NCBI GenBank assembly: GCA_003254905.1 | Contig: QANU01108320.1 | Location: forward strand, 1,204 to 65,203 | DNA: 64,000 nt | Origin: Nissolia schottii | Lineage: Eukaryota > Streptophyta > Magnoliopsida > Fabales > Fabaceae | Reading direction: 5' to 3' | Shown: one piece after another, positions 1-11,689 of the stretch | How positions within the stretch are numbered: the stretch's first letter is position 1 | Layout of the letters: each line of letters begins with the position of its first letter | Program-made: the position numbers and the translations under genes | The notes under the pieces: generated by a model | What the model saw: only the letters and a program-made list of their open reading frames with translations | Databases searched by the model: none | Told to the model about the DNA's origin: nothing

Positions 1-561
1 TATATATATATATATATTCCTTCTTCATATGCTTCTTTCTCTCTTCAGCATTTAATTTCTTCACTGCAACATGTTTTCCTTTTTTTGTTTTCTGACGCTA
101 CCTTTCTCTCTCTTTCTTTTATTAATTTCTTGTCTCAAAAAGTGACAGCTTTGTCACGGTTCCCTTCCTCCTTTTCTGTGTCAGATTTTTGCTGCTTCCC
201 ATTGTCATGTCACCTTTTCTTCTTTGACTTCTTCTCCAGAGCACTTGACGTTGGGCCAAGAATATTTCTTCCTTATTATTCTTTCTTTAATTGAAAAGAA
301 ATATGGGCCTAGTGTACTTGGGTTGTAGTTCCTCTTTTTTGTTTTATTCCTTTATTTCTTTATTGGGCCATTCGTGATTTGCTTATGCTAATTCTTTATA
401 TTTTACCCATTGAATTACAAACAAACTTGGCCTGAGTTATTAGGTTGAAATGAATTTGGACTTGAAAAACCTTTGGCCTGAAACACTAACACGCACATTA
501 AAAATATTCATACCTTGTTTGTCATCATCAATTTAATTTTGCAAATTGGATCAACATATAA
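1..561. other. AT-rich intergenic DNA, no gene seen
   Basis: The window opens with a short TA dinucleotide run (1-17), followed by pyrimidine-rich and AT-rich sequence. The open frames here are short, use no recognisable motif and have no convincing ATG context. Homology with the tandem duplication begins only at 562. Confidence 0.6.
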
Positions 562-589
562 CAATGTGAAGGATTGCTTGGCTATCACA

Positions 590-1231
590 AAAGAGATGCA
601 CGGGATGAGAGAGAGGGACATTGAGGCAGGATAGGAGATCGTGGAGCCACTTTAGTTCACAAGTGGTGTTGGCCATGGAACAATATTCATCTTTAGTTGA
701 AGACTTCGAGATCATGTCCTGCTTCTTGGTTTTTCAAGAGATTGATGAACGTCCAAGAGAAATGAACTAACCTTGCCTGAGATTTCCTTTTAGATAGCAT
801 ACAACACGCAAAGCAGCTTGCCAATGGGCTTCCTGGGTTGCTGCATAAAATGAGACAAGATATAAACACTATATGAAAGGTCAGGTCTAGTGAAGCATAA
901 GTAGATAAGACGTCCAACAAGACGTCGGTATAAGGATGGATCAGAGAGCAAGGGACCTTCATCTAATGCTAGTTGATGATTCTCCTCAAGTGGGGTAGAA
1001 GCTGATTTGGCCCCAAGTAACCCAGTTTTAGTGATGATGTCTAAGGCATACTTTCATTGGCATAGATAAAGTCCTGTGGGTGAACGAGTCACCTCCATTC
1101 CGAGAAAATATTTTCGCCATCCTAAATCCTTCATGTGAAAAACAATCATGCAAATTTGGAACCATTGAATTGTCGTGATATCATTCCCAGAGAGGATGAG
1201 ATCATCCACATAGACCAATACTACAAGATGA
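590..1231 (-). mobile_element. Ty1/copia polymerase remnant (copy A)
   Basis: Minus-strand translation, in broken frames, gives parts of the copia reverse transcriptase and the region leading to RNase H. Recognisable pieces are TRPDLSYSV, LSHFMQQP and QAALRV, typical of the RT/RNase H junction of plant copia elements. Frames change several times, so no polyprotein is encoded. The remnant is cut at its inner side by the CACTA terminus at 1232. It is the duplicate of the remnant at 9050-10039. Confidence 0.75.
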
Positions 1232-2160
1232 CACTACAAGAAAAATGCTAAATATTGACAGATTTACATACGAATATTTGATTATTATAGATGGTTTTTG
1301 AATTTTACACACGAATCTGTTATATTTACAAATGGATTGGTTCCGTCTGTTATCGGTGTGTCGGTAGAATTTTGAACGAATTCTACAGACAGATTTAAAT
1401 CTGTCTATAAATATAGACAGATTTAATTAATAATATTCGTCTGTAATATTATTTAAAATCCATCTACAATTCTATAATTATTGACAGAAATTATTAATTT
1501 AATCGGTCAGTAATATTATTCATTTCTGTTTGTATAATTAATGAAAAATTATAATTTTTTTTACACTACAAACAAAAATTATTAGTGAATTCTTTTGTAC
1601 TATAATGAATTATTGTTTTATATTTTTTTTTCGTTTTTTATTTAATTTAAATAAATTTTTATTTAAAACCGATAAATAATATTTATGCACTAAATTTTTT
1701 AGACATTTAAAATGTTAAACTTGCAAAAAACTATACTAAACTTTAAATTAGAGTTTATGCAAGTTTAAGTTAAGATTGAAATAATATAAATATTTAATAC
1801 AAACTAAAACAAGTGTTTAAACACAACAAAATACCAAAAGTACTTCAAGATTCAAACTAATACAAGTTAATATAACAAATGTATCATACAGACAGTTAAA
1901 AACGTAAGTCAATCTATAAAATCATTATCATAATCATCGTCTAAAATGCCGAAATTACCATTCTCCGGTTGATCATCCATTGGCGACACTTGAGACATTG
2001 ATTGCTTAGATGGCTGATAAATGTTATTTCAGTCTAGTCTTCTTAAGGATCTTTTGAAACTCTATATATCATCGGTGATGCTATATATCATCGGTGATGC
2101 ATATTCTTAGTAGTGTCAGTAAGAACCATTGGGCCTTTGGAGAAAGGGTTCTAGCTACAT
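1232..2160 (-). mobile_element. CACTA (En/Spm-type) terminal region, copy A
   Basis: The sequence switches abruptly from copia to CACTACAAGAAAAATGCT at 1232, the characteristic terminus of legume CACTA elements. It is followed by degenerate subterminal motifs around ACAGATTTA and AATCTGTCTA. Read on the minus strand, about 2150-1917 gives short stretches resembling the C-terminal part of Ptta/En/Spm-type plant transposases (for example SKGPMVLTD, and an acidic end with DDDYDNDFID before a stop). The opposite terminus was not found, so the element is truncated or its far end is too diverged. The terminus is the direct observation; the transposase assignment is an inference. Confidence 0.55.
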
Positions 2161-3562
2161 GTACAAAAATACTTTATTCATATAACATCTAACAAATAAC
2201 AATTTGATACTAACATGAATTCAAATTTTTGTTTTAAATTTACTCTTATTATTCTTTAATCTTATTATTATTTGATAATGTGAAATTTTTTAACACCACA
2301 AGCTATAAATGCTCACAATTGCAAATCACCAAACTTGTCTTCGAATAACATTTTTTCATTCTGTAATTTTGTAAAAATGTCTAAAATTAATTACAATTTG
2401 CATGTTTAACATTAGTAGACACAAAGTGTCTATCTCCACTAGTAATATATAAAAGTTTTTTCAATGTCTATGTTATGTAGTATTTTTCTGAAATTTTAAT
2501 TTATAAAATTTTTAAAAATTATAATTATTAGTGGGTCACAAGCATGAGGTTTCTATTAAGTATTAAGTAAATTAAACATGGTATAACGATTAAAAATGTA
2601 GTGGGTGGGTCATCACATATAAATGTAATAATAGTTAATGTGTTTTTACATCATTTATTTTATTTTTTATTAACTATTCAATAGAGTTTCGAAAGACTAA
2701 AAAATAATTACTTTTAGTATTCTCTTAATCTATTTCATAAATTCAGTAATTTCTTATTTCTTCTTTGTTTTTCTTAAACTAATTATATATTTTTCAATTA
2801 CTTTTTATCTAATATCACCGTATTACTAAATATAGCTAGAGTTTAATTGCTTTAATTTGCAGTGTTAATATAAATTTTTGGAACTAATTTAACCTCCAAC
2901 TTACAATGATTAAAAAGTCAAATTTCAAATTTCAAGAACAAAAATGAATAGGCTTACATTCTTAAGAACTAAAATGAACATTTCCCCAACTAAAAAACGA
3001 TTAGCCATGCACAAAGATGGGCACCAGTAGAAATATATACAACTCCAAGGTACTGGTGATAAAGAAAACAAGGATACCGAAAACCTACCTTTTATCAAAT
3101 TAATACATATACAAAGTTTGTTAACAAAATTCTATACGAGGTGGCGTAGAAATATGCTGCATGTCCCTGCCCCAAAATAGCCAGCCTCTACTAATCGTAA
3201 TGCTCCTTGTAGATCTGATTATCTACGCCCCTACTAATCTACCAGATACTAATTTCTATTCAAATTTCCTCCCCTTCAAACGTGTTACTAAGATTCCAAA
3301 CTGTTGGAGCATAAAGAGCATGTGGTTAGAGCACAAAATGTATGTGACCATGATCAATGAGATAGTGATAATCACAAATTATACATAAATCATGTGCACA
3401 TATTTTTTTTTTTTTGCTCTAACACAAACGAACATAATTGAGTCATAAATATCACTAATTATATATAACAAGACATTGTTTCAATACATCATATTTGTTA
3501 CAATTGTTAAATAAAATTATCACAATGCAGAATAATTTTTAGAGAGGTAACTTACCATTGAT
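2161..3562. other. AT-rich DNA between CACTA end and LTR, copy A
   Basis: No gene is visible. Most of it aligns with 10.9-12.3 kb in copy B. The exception is about 3083-3365, which is present only here and carries no recognised motif or terminal repeat, so it may be a deletion in copy B rather than an insertion here. It may include further decayed CACTA sequence. Confidence 0.5.
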
Positions 3563-3781
3563 TGTTAGAGTAATGAATTATTTTCATTAGCCACTTCGCT
3601 ATTTAACTTGACACACAAGTCAAGTGTTAGTTATTTTCAGTTCTCCCTTCTAACAGAATCAGTTTTCTATTACTGCTGTTGTTTATCGCTGCTATATGCA
3701 GCACTTGTATATAAGGCTAGCTTGTAAGCCAAGCAAATCAATCAATTCTCATTCATTCATTCCAATTCTTTCATTCTCTCA
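3563..3781 (+). mobile_element. Copia-like solo LTR, copy A
   Basis: A 219-bp segment begins TGTTAGAGTAATG and ends CTCTCA, matching the TG...CA form of an LTR. It contains a TATA-like box (TATATAAGGC near 3708) and a CT/CATT-rich stretch after it, typical of short copia LTRs. The same-length copy at 12334-12552 is its duplicate. A 5-bp target duplication could not be identified, so the boundaries are tentative. It is unrelated in orientation to the copia polymerase remnant. Confidence 0.5.
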
Positions 3782-4152
3782 AGCTTAATATAGATACTTA
3801 AATTATTATCTGGATTATTATTTGACACATTTTTACATATATGCACATAATATGATGCGCATAATTTCATGCACATATCTTTTTATTTTTTAACTAGCAA
3901 TCAATTGCTTGAGTTGAGTTGAACCATTGTGGTGCAAAACTCTCTCTGAACTAGTGTTTTCTATACATACGATTCAAACACGAGATTTTGCTTAAAAAGA
4001 ACTAACGTCAAACAGCTTAAACCAAGTGTGGGTAAGATCTCCATAATTTTACACCTATCAAATAATAATTTGAGTGTCGATAGCCTATTTCACAAACTGA
4101 CCCTGTCATAAGCCAAACCATCGCAAATCACAATAATAAGCAAAAGGAAGTA

Positions 4153-4287
4153 ATAGGGGAATTCAACAAACACAAGACAGCAACTTGCAGTGCAAGGAAT
4201 TGCTACAAATAGCTAACCAACTAACTAACAGATTGGTTTCATAACTAACCAACAAACTAACAAAATGGTTTGTTAAATTCCCCTATT
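4153..4287. mobile_element. 135-bp hAT-like MITE, copy A only
   Basis: The terminal inverted repeats read ATAGGGGAATTCAAC on the left and, in reverse complement, AATAGGGGAATTTAAC on the right. The direct repeat AGGAAGTA (4145-4152 and 4288-4295) flanks it as an 8-bp target duplication. Copy B has a single AGGAAGTA at 12948-12955 with nothing inserted, which is a clean empty site. The 8-bp duplication suggests the hAT superfamily. The internal sequence has no coding capacity. It lies just downstream of the SUVH-like stop codon. Confidence 0.88.
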
Positions 4288-4327
4288 AGGAAGTATTAAG
4301 ATTTGGAAGCATTTAAAATCCATACCT

Positions 4328-6005
4328 TCAAATGTACATCTTTCTAATGCATTCCCGTGAGCCACAGCAGCAACTGTGACTCCCAACCTTGATATTTCTT
4401 CCCTTCCTGCAGCAGTTATAATCATAACTCAGCTCCCTCCCAGCAGGTATGTCCTTGGCAGCAAAGAACATCTTGTGGGGAAAGCTCTAATGGTTATGAT
4501 CATGCATAACATCTCTGACTTCGAGATTCGGAGAACAGCTGTGATTGATAAATCTTGCAACGTTTCCTCGCCTCGTGGCGTCTACATAGCCATTGCCAAC
4601 ACCTGCAAATTCCAAAGGCATAACTGTTATATGCAGTCCAGGCATACACCAGAGAAGATGTCTATCATGAACAACATACCCATGCTAACTATATAGTCAT
4701 CAACATTTTGCTTTGATCGGGCTGCTCTTTTGTAATGGACTTCTCCAACATACTCGCAAACAAAGCTTCCAGAGGGAATGAAAGAGCGCGCCCTAACACC
4801 CCAACCCTTACAATCAGTTCTGAAGATTTCTACTTGGAACTGAATTCCACACTGACTTAATCTGTTGGGGCAAGATGAGGAGCACTTGCAATAAGGGCCA
4901 CACTCATATATGAGGGATGATTTCATGGAAGAATTAGCAAGCCTTTTACAGTCATAGGGCATTTCTCCACCATTCTTACGGATGCAGGCACATTTCACCC
5001 AATCCACACATCCATCTACACAATCACAACCACATAGCATCAGTTGCTTGAACTTCTCTGAATACATGTTGTTGATTATGTAATCAAAGGATGGAAGCGT
5101 TTGAACAGAATCCACTGATGTCACCACCCGAACAGGAAACTTTTCTTGACCCTTTGAAATATCATTCACAAGAATGACACGCTTTTGGGCTGCACGGCCT
5201 TCAGATTTGTGTCTCTTCTTCAGAGCAAAACTTGAAGACCCTTTTGAATTGACATTCTCCTTGACCACATCTATAAGGGAAACACAAGTTGTGGGTTGCG
5301 CTAAAACTCTATTCAATGTAAACTTGAAGACGAGTTTTCCAAATTCTCCTCTTTCTTGGTCATCTTATCCACTAAATACAAGCCATTGTAAACAAATGAG
5401 CCACCAGTTTTCAATATAACCCTTACAGGGCTTCTAGCATCCATGCTATTCTTCAAAGCTAGATTTCCAGCTTCCAATTTCTGATCACGGGGCACAACAC
5501 TGCTTTTCAAACAAGGATTCCCTCCTTGACCAATGTAAACCAAGGAATGACTTGATGGTGTTCTGGTATTAGCATAGCGATCGGTTGCAACAATGCTTGT
5601 GGCCAATGAGTTTCCACCCTGCCCCATGTAATCGATACCGGCCGTGAACTGCCGATGGAGGCCTATAACATTGAGTTCAGCCCTGTATTGAAACTGGTCA
5701 CTGATTTCGATTCCCTCCACATGTCCCACCCGCTTGACAGTGTTCTCCCACTGATGGTTGGTCTTCAACAACATTGCTGCTTCCATCAAAGCTTTGCTTC
5801 TTGCACTCGGATGTGCAACTCGTTCTGCTTCGTATTCACCCAAAAGTTCGGTAAACAATTTCCTGAACACAAGCAATGCCTGTTTAACCTTTCTGCGTTT
5901 CAAAGATTCTTGGTTCAATTTCGTGGCAGGCCCCTCACAAATATTGGATGATAGGGTAGATGACCCTTCTCCAAGCTTTCTCCCATACGATTTAGAAGCA
6001 TACAT
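4328..6005 (-). pseudogene. SUVH5/6-like H3K9 methyltransferase, frameshifted copy A
   Basis: This is the duplicate of the intact gene at 12988-14666, with the same two-exon layout (4680-6005 and 4328-4602) and the same GT-AG intron. The first exon is 1326 nt against 1327 in copy B. The missing base is a C in the run after residue 215 (near 5371), at the end of the SRA domain. It shifts the frame and stops translation about 230 residues in, before the pre-SET and SET domains. The second frame from about 5316 down still encodes a clean pre-SET (cysteine-rich), SET and post-SET region. The lesion is therefore recent, or it is a base-calling error. One post-SET tyrosine is replaced by cysteine (CCCG instead of CYCG), and a glycine near the end is arginine. 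The product would retain only SRA-type DNA binding. Confidence 0.82.
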
Positions 6006-8093
6006 TTCTCAAACGGCCTGTTTACATATACAAAGTGCACATGTATCAGCAATAATACCCATCAAAGGTCCAAGAGCACAAGTGAAACAAGAAAGGTTCT
6101 GAATGCAGAAATTATAACATGGTTAAAAAGAAAACAAAGAAAAGCAACGATCAGTTTCTAAGTGTCTAAAATACCCCCATGTGGGTAAATACCATGCTAT
6201 TTAATTTATCCTTTTTTTTATAATTTTTACAACTAAATTCATCAAATTTTATTATCACTTCATGATCTAATATGACATATTAATAGATTATATGATGTAA
6301 TGTGATAAATTAATATTTTTCAATTCAATATTTGCAGAATCATAAGCTCAAATAGTCTGCAAATCTCTAAACTTCTTATAAATTGACTCTCGATTATTTG
6401 ACTAATGAAAAGTTTATTACGATCATATAGAATATGAAAAATTAAATGGTAAAAATTATCAAAAATAAATAAATTAAATAGAATCAGTTATTTATCTATT
6501 GGAATATTTTCGCAACCACCCATAAATATACAAACCCGAAACAAACACTTCTGAACATTCTTGAAGGGTGAAATGAATCCATAAAGGCATATTTCATACA
6601 CCGTAATCTAAGAATCAGCGAAGAAAATAAACGATTGAATGTGACGAAAAATAAATTTGTGAGTTAGGGCAAATTGCATCTATAAAAATTAGCACGTCAA
6701 AAAAAAATTTGCATCTTTGAAGACCGGAAGGTAATAATACAGAAACAAGCAAACACAACGGAAAGAGCATGCATTCGAGAATCAGAATGGTAATAGAAAA
6801 AAAGCACTTTCCTTAGCTCAGTGAACAAAGATATTTCAAAAATGGAATCATTCGCACTCTGAAAACAGAAAAAACTTCAACCATAGTAAGCACTTAAAAG
6901 AATCAAACTTGCCGAGCATGAGAAATTAGGTAACTTTCAAAAGTTGCAAGCATTAACACAGTGAAACAACTAACAATGAAGAAGTGAAAAATCAGAAACT
7001 ACAAAATGTGATTAAGAAGAATAAGAAGAGAAAGCAAACCCCAAAACAGAGTACATCAAGATGAAAAGAAAAGATGTACTGAAAGAAAGAACTCAAACGC
7101 TTCAAGAAATGATATAAAACAGCAAAGGATGCAGCAAGCGTTTCGACGAGTCAAACTTACTCTGCATAGAAACGAAATGAAGGAAATGCAGAGAACGAAG
7201 CGACGTGACACAGTGATGGAAATATTGCTGTTTTTAGTGTTATTATCACATTAAATGCTTTTTCTTTTCACAAATACTAATTTTGTTTGGATGCAGGAAG
7301 GAAGGAAAATGAGAAATCAAGAAATCAGTGATTTTGTTTATTAGGTTGACAAAAACTTTTGAAATGACTTTCCTGGGTACAACATTTTATTCGAAAAGGT
7401 AGAATTAAAAGGTCAAAACTGTAACTTTATTCATCAAACCATTCATCCGCTATATTTTTTTTCATCCTTGCTGAGAAAGTTATCTATTACCAAATTTTTT
7501 CTCTCTTTTTTTGTCGTCATCCAGAAAGGGGTAGGAAAATTTTAATCAAATAAAACAAAAAAAATATATTTCTCCTTCAAATCAACTAATTTTAAAATAA
7601 ATTATTTTTTTTCTTCATAAATTGACCCTCTTGTAATTCGATTCTTTTTTAATTGAAAGTCAATTTAAATTGACTTTTAATTTTTAATTTTTTATATTTA
7701 TAGTTGGAATCGACTTATTTGATTACTATTTCTTTATCAGATCAAAAACATAAAATCTCTAACTGTCCATTAGATTGATTTTATTTTTCTATTATCATAA
7801 GAAATAAAATTGAAATGATTTATTTCCCATTTTATGACAAAGATCATCTAAAGTGAAGGATCTCACCATTAGATCATTAAAGTTAGAATAAATTTCACTT
7901 TCACTTTAATGATTTAATGATAGATCATTCACTTTACCCTTTAAATTCACATTTTATGGGGGGTGCGTCCAAAAGTAATATGTTAAACTTGTGACCGATA
8001 AAAAATTTCTCTTATTTTATTGTTAATCCCAAATTTACTGGTTGATCATGCATCACATAGCAAGGAGTCTTGTTCAACTCTCGCAATTGGCAC
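6006..8093. other. Upstream region of SUVH copy A, no further gene
   Basis: About 6006-7890 aligns with 14667-16305 and presumably contains the promoter and a possible 5' UTR intron, since an acceptor-like TGTAAACAG lies about 20 nt before the start codon. Relative to copy B there is extra sequence around 6440-6585 and 7550-7640. From 7891 the sequence is unique spacer with AT-rich, low-complexity DNA and no coding signal. Confidence 0.5.
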
Positions 8094-8112
8094 AAATAAA
8101 TGTCTTGACACC

Positions 8113-8303
8113 AACAAAGTCCAACGCAATTGGCGGATGATTGAGTTCCTTAAGCATTTGATCAGGGGGTTTGATTCCTGACATTGTGAAATGGAAAATA
8201 CTTTATTGAGAGATGCATACTCATTTTGGTCATCTCGAAACCTCGAAAGGGGGATTGATCGTTGCTAGTAGGGGACACCTCATTGATAACCAAATAAATA
8301 AAT
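8113..8303 (+). mobile_element. tRNA-derived SINE with target duplications
   Basis: A segment of about 190 bp has a box A-like motif (CAACGCAATTGGCGG) and a box B-like motif (GGGTTTGATTCC) at tRNA-promoter spacing. It ends in an AAATAAATAAATAAA tail. It is flanked by near-identical direct repeats (ATAAATGTCTTGACACC before and ATAAATGTCTTGTCACC after), as expected for target-primed insertion. It sits in the spacer between the two copies of the tandem duplication. Confidence 0.78.
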
Positions 8304-8840
8304 AAATAAATGTCTTGTCACCTACTACCTTCTTAAAAAAAAAAAGAAGAGATTTTCTCCTACTTTAAATGAACTATATTTCATTCTTTCGAGTTGTTAT
8401 TAACATGGAATTATTTTTTATAGATACAATTTTAATAATTTATTCTTAAACACCTAAACAAAACAATAGTTCGATTCATATACATTTGAATATATTTTGA
8501 GTGAAGGTCAGATGCGTATTTTTTTATAAGTATGTGCTAGAATGGCTAATCTGATTGCCTTGAGGAATATACAAAAATATATATACAATTATTTGGTTGA
8601 ATCTCTTCTCTTATTTTATGTATATACCTTCCTAAATTAATCCAATTTTGGATCTTTGCAAATCATTCCTAAATTACCTCCAAATATTTCCAATATCTTT
8701 ACAAATCATTCACAAATTACCTCCGGATATTCCTAATTCTTTTTCCAATAGGTTGTGATATGGTTGTATATTACAAGTAGCTAAATATGGAACATATATT
8801 ACAAGATCACAATAACCCCCCTCCCCAAGTTGGTGCATGC

Positions 8841-10039
8841 AATTTGTGGATGCCCAACTTGCTCAGGAAGAACGATAACTGTTTTGTTCCGAGCACCTTT
8901 GTGAAAAAGCCGTCAAGCTGAGTTTAAGTGGGCACATTAGATGGAAAGATTGTATTCTTCAAGATCTCACCGCGAACAAAGTGACAATTCACCTTGATAT
9001 GCTTTGTTTGTTCATGAAACACTGGATTCGTAGCAATGTGGATTCGTAGCAATGTGAAGGATTGCTTGGCTATCACAAAGAGATGCACGAGATGAGAGAG
9101 AGGGACACTGAGGCAGGATAGGAGATTGTGGAGCCACTTTTGTTCACAAGTGGTGTTGGCCATGGAACAATATTCAGCTTTAGTTGAAGACTTTGAGATC
9201 ATGTGCTGCTTCTTGGTCTTTCAAGAGATCGATGAACGTCTAAGAGAAATGAACTAACCTTGCCTGGGATTTCCTTTTAGACAGCATACAACACGCTAGG
9301 CTTCCCTGGGTTGTTGCATAAATTGAGACAAGATATAAACACTATAATAAATAGGGCTATCAAAACGGGCTGGCCCGCCTGCGGGCCTAAACGGGTCGAA
9401 CAAAAAATATGCATATTTTTAAGGTCCGGCTCGTTTATGGTCAGTCCGCAGGCATAAACGGGCCGCCCGCTAGCCCGTTTATTTTTTTTAAAAAAATTCA
9501 AAACAAAAAATTCACGGGCTCACAGGCGGTCCGCGGGCCTAAACGGATCTGACCTAAACTGGCCAGGCTTAAACAGGCTGGTCCAATTTTTTTCCTTCAA
9601 ATTTTCGCAGGCCTATTTTTTGTATGTAAAGTCCGTCTATTTAACTGGGTAAACGGACCGGGCCCATTTTGACAACCCTAATAAGAAATGTCAGGTCTTG
9701 TGAAGCATAAGTAGATAAGATGTCAACAAGACGTCGGTATCAAGATGGATCAAAGAGCAAGGGGCCTTCATCTAATGCTAGTTGATGATTCTCCTCAAGT
9801 GGGGTAGAAGCTGATTTGGCACCAAGACACCCAGTTTCAGTGATGATGTCTAAGGCATACTTCCGTTGGCATAGATAAAGTCCTGTGGCTGAACGAGTCA
9901 CCTCTATTCTGAGAAAATATTTTAGCCGTCGTAAATCCTTCATGTGAAAACAATCATGCAAATATGGAACCATTGAATTGTCGCGATATCATTCCCAGAG
10001 AGGATGAGATCATCCACATAGACCAATACTACAAGATGA
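8841..10039 (-). mobile_element. Ty1/copia polymerase remnant (copy B side)
   Basis: Minus-strand fragments encode copia RNase H near 9202-8924 (SKSSTKAEY, IATNPVFHEQTKHI and CHFVRG motifs). Reverse transcriptase follows near 9973-9740 (HMKDLRRLKYFLRIEV, GLYLCQRKYALDI). The frames are interrupted and part of the region between them is missing. A 329-bp TIR element (9352-9680) is inserted in it. The part from 9050 onward duplicates 562-1231, while 8841-9049 continues the element outside the duplication. A 16-bp tandem repeat (GATTCGTAGCAATGTG, twice) lies at 9026-9057, right at the duplication edge. Confidence 0.85.
9352..9680. mobile_element. 329-bp hAT-like TIR element, copy B only
   Basis: The left end reads TAGGGCTATCAAAACGGGC. 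The right end in reverse complement reads TAGGGTTGTCAAAATGGGCC. Flanking 8-mers are ATAATAAA (9344-9351) and ATAAGAAA (9681-9688), an 8-bp duplication with one mismatch. The corresponding empty site in copy A is ATATGAAA at 871-878. The interior is GC-rich with repeated GGGCC and ACGGG motifs and no open frame. A longer relative lies at 56223-56990. Confidence 0.82.
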
Positions 10040-10960
10040 CACTATAAGAAAAATGCTAAATATGGACAGATTTACATACGAATATTTGATTATTATAGAC
10101 GGTTTTTGAATTTTACATACGAATTTGTTATATTTACAAATGGATTGGTTCCGGTGAGACAGATTTAATAATATCCATTTGTAATATTATTTAAAATCCA
10201 TCTATAATTATATAATTATTGGCAGAAATTATTAATTTAATCCGTCAATAATCTTATTCATTTCTTTTTGTATAATTAATAAAAAATTGTCATTTTTTTT
10301 ACACTACAAACAAAAATTATTAGTAAATTCGTCTGTACTATTTTAAATTATTGTTTTATATTTTTTTTGGTTTTTTATTGAATTTAATTAGATTTTTATT
10401 TACAACCGATAAATAATATTTATGTACTAAATTTTTTAGACATTTAAAATGTTAAACTTGCAAAAATAATAATAACAATAAGAAACTTTAAATTAGAGTT
10501 TATGCAAGTTTAAGTTAAGATTGAAATAACATAAATATTCAATACAAACTAAAACAAGTGTTTAAACACAACAAAACACCAAAAGTACTTCAAGATTCAA
10601 ACTAATACAAGTTAATATAACAACTGTATCATACAAACACTTAAAAACATAAGTCAATCTATAAAATCAGCATCATAATCATAGTCTAAGATGCTGACAT
10701 TACCATTCCCCTGTTGATCATCCATTGGCGACACTTGAGACATTGGCTGCTTAGATGGCTGATGAGTGTTATTTCACTCTAGTCTTCCTAAGGATCTTTT
10801 GAAACTCTATATATGATCTGTCATGCATATTCTTAATAGGGTCAGCAAGAACCTTTCGGCCTTTGGAAAAAGGGTTCTAGCTACATGTACAAAAATACTT
10901 TATTCATGTAACATCTAACAAATAACAATGATACTAACATGAATTCAAATTTTTGTTTTA
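10040..10960 (-). mobile_element. CACTA (En/Spm-type) terminal region, copy B
   Basis: This duplicates 1232-2160. The terminus here reads CACTATAAGAAAAATGCT, with one base changed from copy A, again directly abutting the copia remnant. The minus strand at about 10750-10660 gives the same transposase-like acidic C-terminus (DYDYDADFID then stop). Subterminal repeats are partly deleted relative to copy A. Both copies share the insertion, so the CACTA element entered before the segmental duplication. Confidence 0.5.
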
Positions 10961-11137
10961 AATTTACTCTTATTATTCTTTAATCTTATTATTATTTGAT
11001 AATGTGAAATTTTTTAGCACCCTAAGTTATAAATGCTCACAATTGCAAATCACCAAACTTGCCTTCGAATAACATTTTTTTCATTCTCTAATTTTGTAAA
11101 AATGTCTAAAATTAATTACAATTTGCATGTTCAACAT

Positions 11138-11394
11138 TAGTAGACACAAAGTGTCTATCTACACTTGTAATATATAAAAGTTTTTTCAATGTCTATGTTA
11201 TGTAGTATTTTTCTGAAATTTTAATTTTTAAAAATTATAATTATTAGTGGGTCACAAGGATGAGGNTAGTAGACACACAGTGTCTATCTACACTTGTAAT
11301 ATATAAAAGTTTTTTCAATGTCTATGTTATGTAGTATTTTTCTGAAATTTTAATTTTTAAAAATTATAATTATTAGTGGGTCACAAGGATGAGG
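11138..11394. other. Contig joint with unmerged 128-bp overlap
   Basis: A single N at 11266 separates two nearly identical 128-bp segments (11138-11265 and 11267-11394). They differ at one visible base (CACAAAG against CACACAG). Copy A has the sequence only once, around 2410-2545. The pattern is two contig ends that overlap but were concatenated with an N, not a biological tandem repeat. Confidence 0.85.
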
Positions 11395-11507
11395 TGTCTA
11401 TTAAGTATTAGATAAATTAAACACGGTGCAATGATTTAAAAAGTAGTGGGGTGGGTCATCACGTATAAATGTAATAATAGTGAATGTGTTTTTACATCAT
11501 TTATTTT

Positions 11508-11689
11508 TTTTTATTTTTTTTAGGTTGCCTGTCCAATATCCAAGGCTTAATCCGGGTCGACCCGGGTCGCGCACCTAGCTATGGCGGGTGAGTCTCCCAG
11601 CGGGGATAACTGCGTACACAAGGTCCCGAACTCGTGACCTTGCTTAAGCGATACCAAGCCGCTTACCACTTGGACCAACCCCCGTTGGT
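11508..11689 (-). mobile_element. tRNA-derived SINE, antisense, copy B only
   Basis: Read on the minus strand it begins GGGGGTTGGTCC. It has a box A-like AAGTGGTAAGCGGC and a box B-like GAGTTCGGGACC, and ends in an A-rich tail. The 9-bp sequence ATTTATTTT occurs on both sides (11499-11507 and 11690-11698). Copy A has a single such site near 2650 with no insertion. The GC content contrasts strongly with the surrounding AT-rich DNA. Confidence 0.82.

Larger units (their letters stand above)
562..7890. repeat. Tandem segmental duplication, copy A
   Basis: This block is collinear with 9050-16305 in the same orientation. Shared landmarks in order are a copia polymerase remnant, a CACTA end, AT-rich DNA, a copia-like LTR, the SUVH-like gene and about 1.8 kb of its upstream region. 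By eye the coding part is well above 95% identical and the flanks are lower. Copy A has a private 135-bp MITE (4153-4287) and a block at about 3083-3365 absent from copy B. It lacks the 329-bp element and SINE of copy B. The duplication starts inside the copia remnant, since that remnant continues further left only in copy B. Confidence 0.9.

Noticed and set aside
3083-3365. Copy A-specific block as a further transposon
   Set aside because: No terminal repeats or target duplication were seen; a deletion in copy B explains it equally well.
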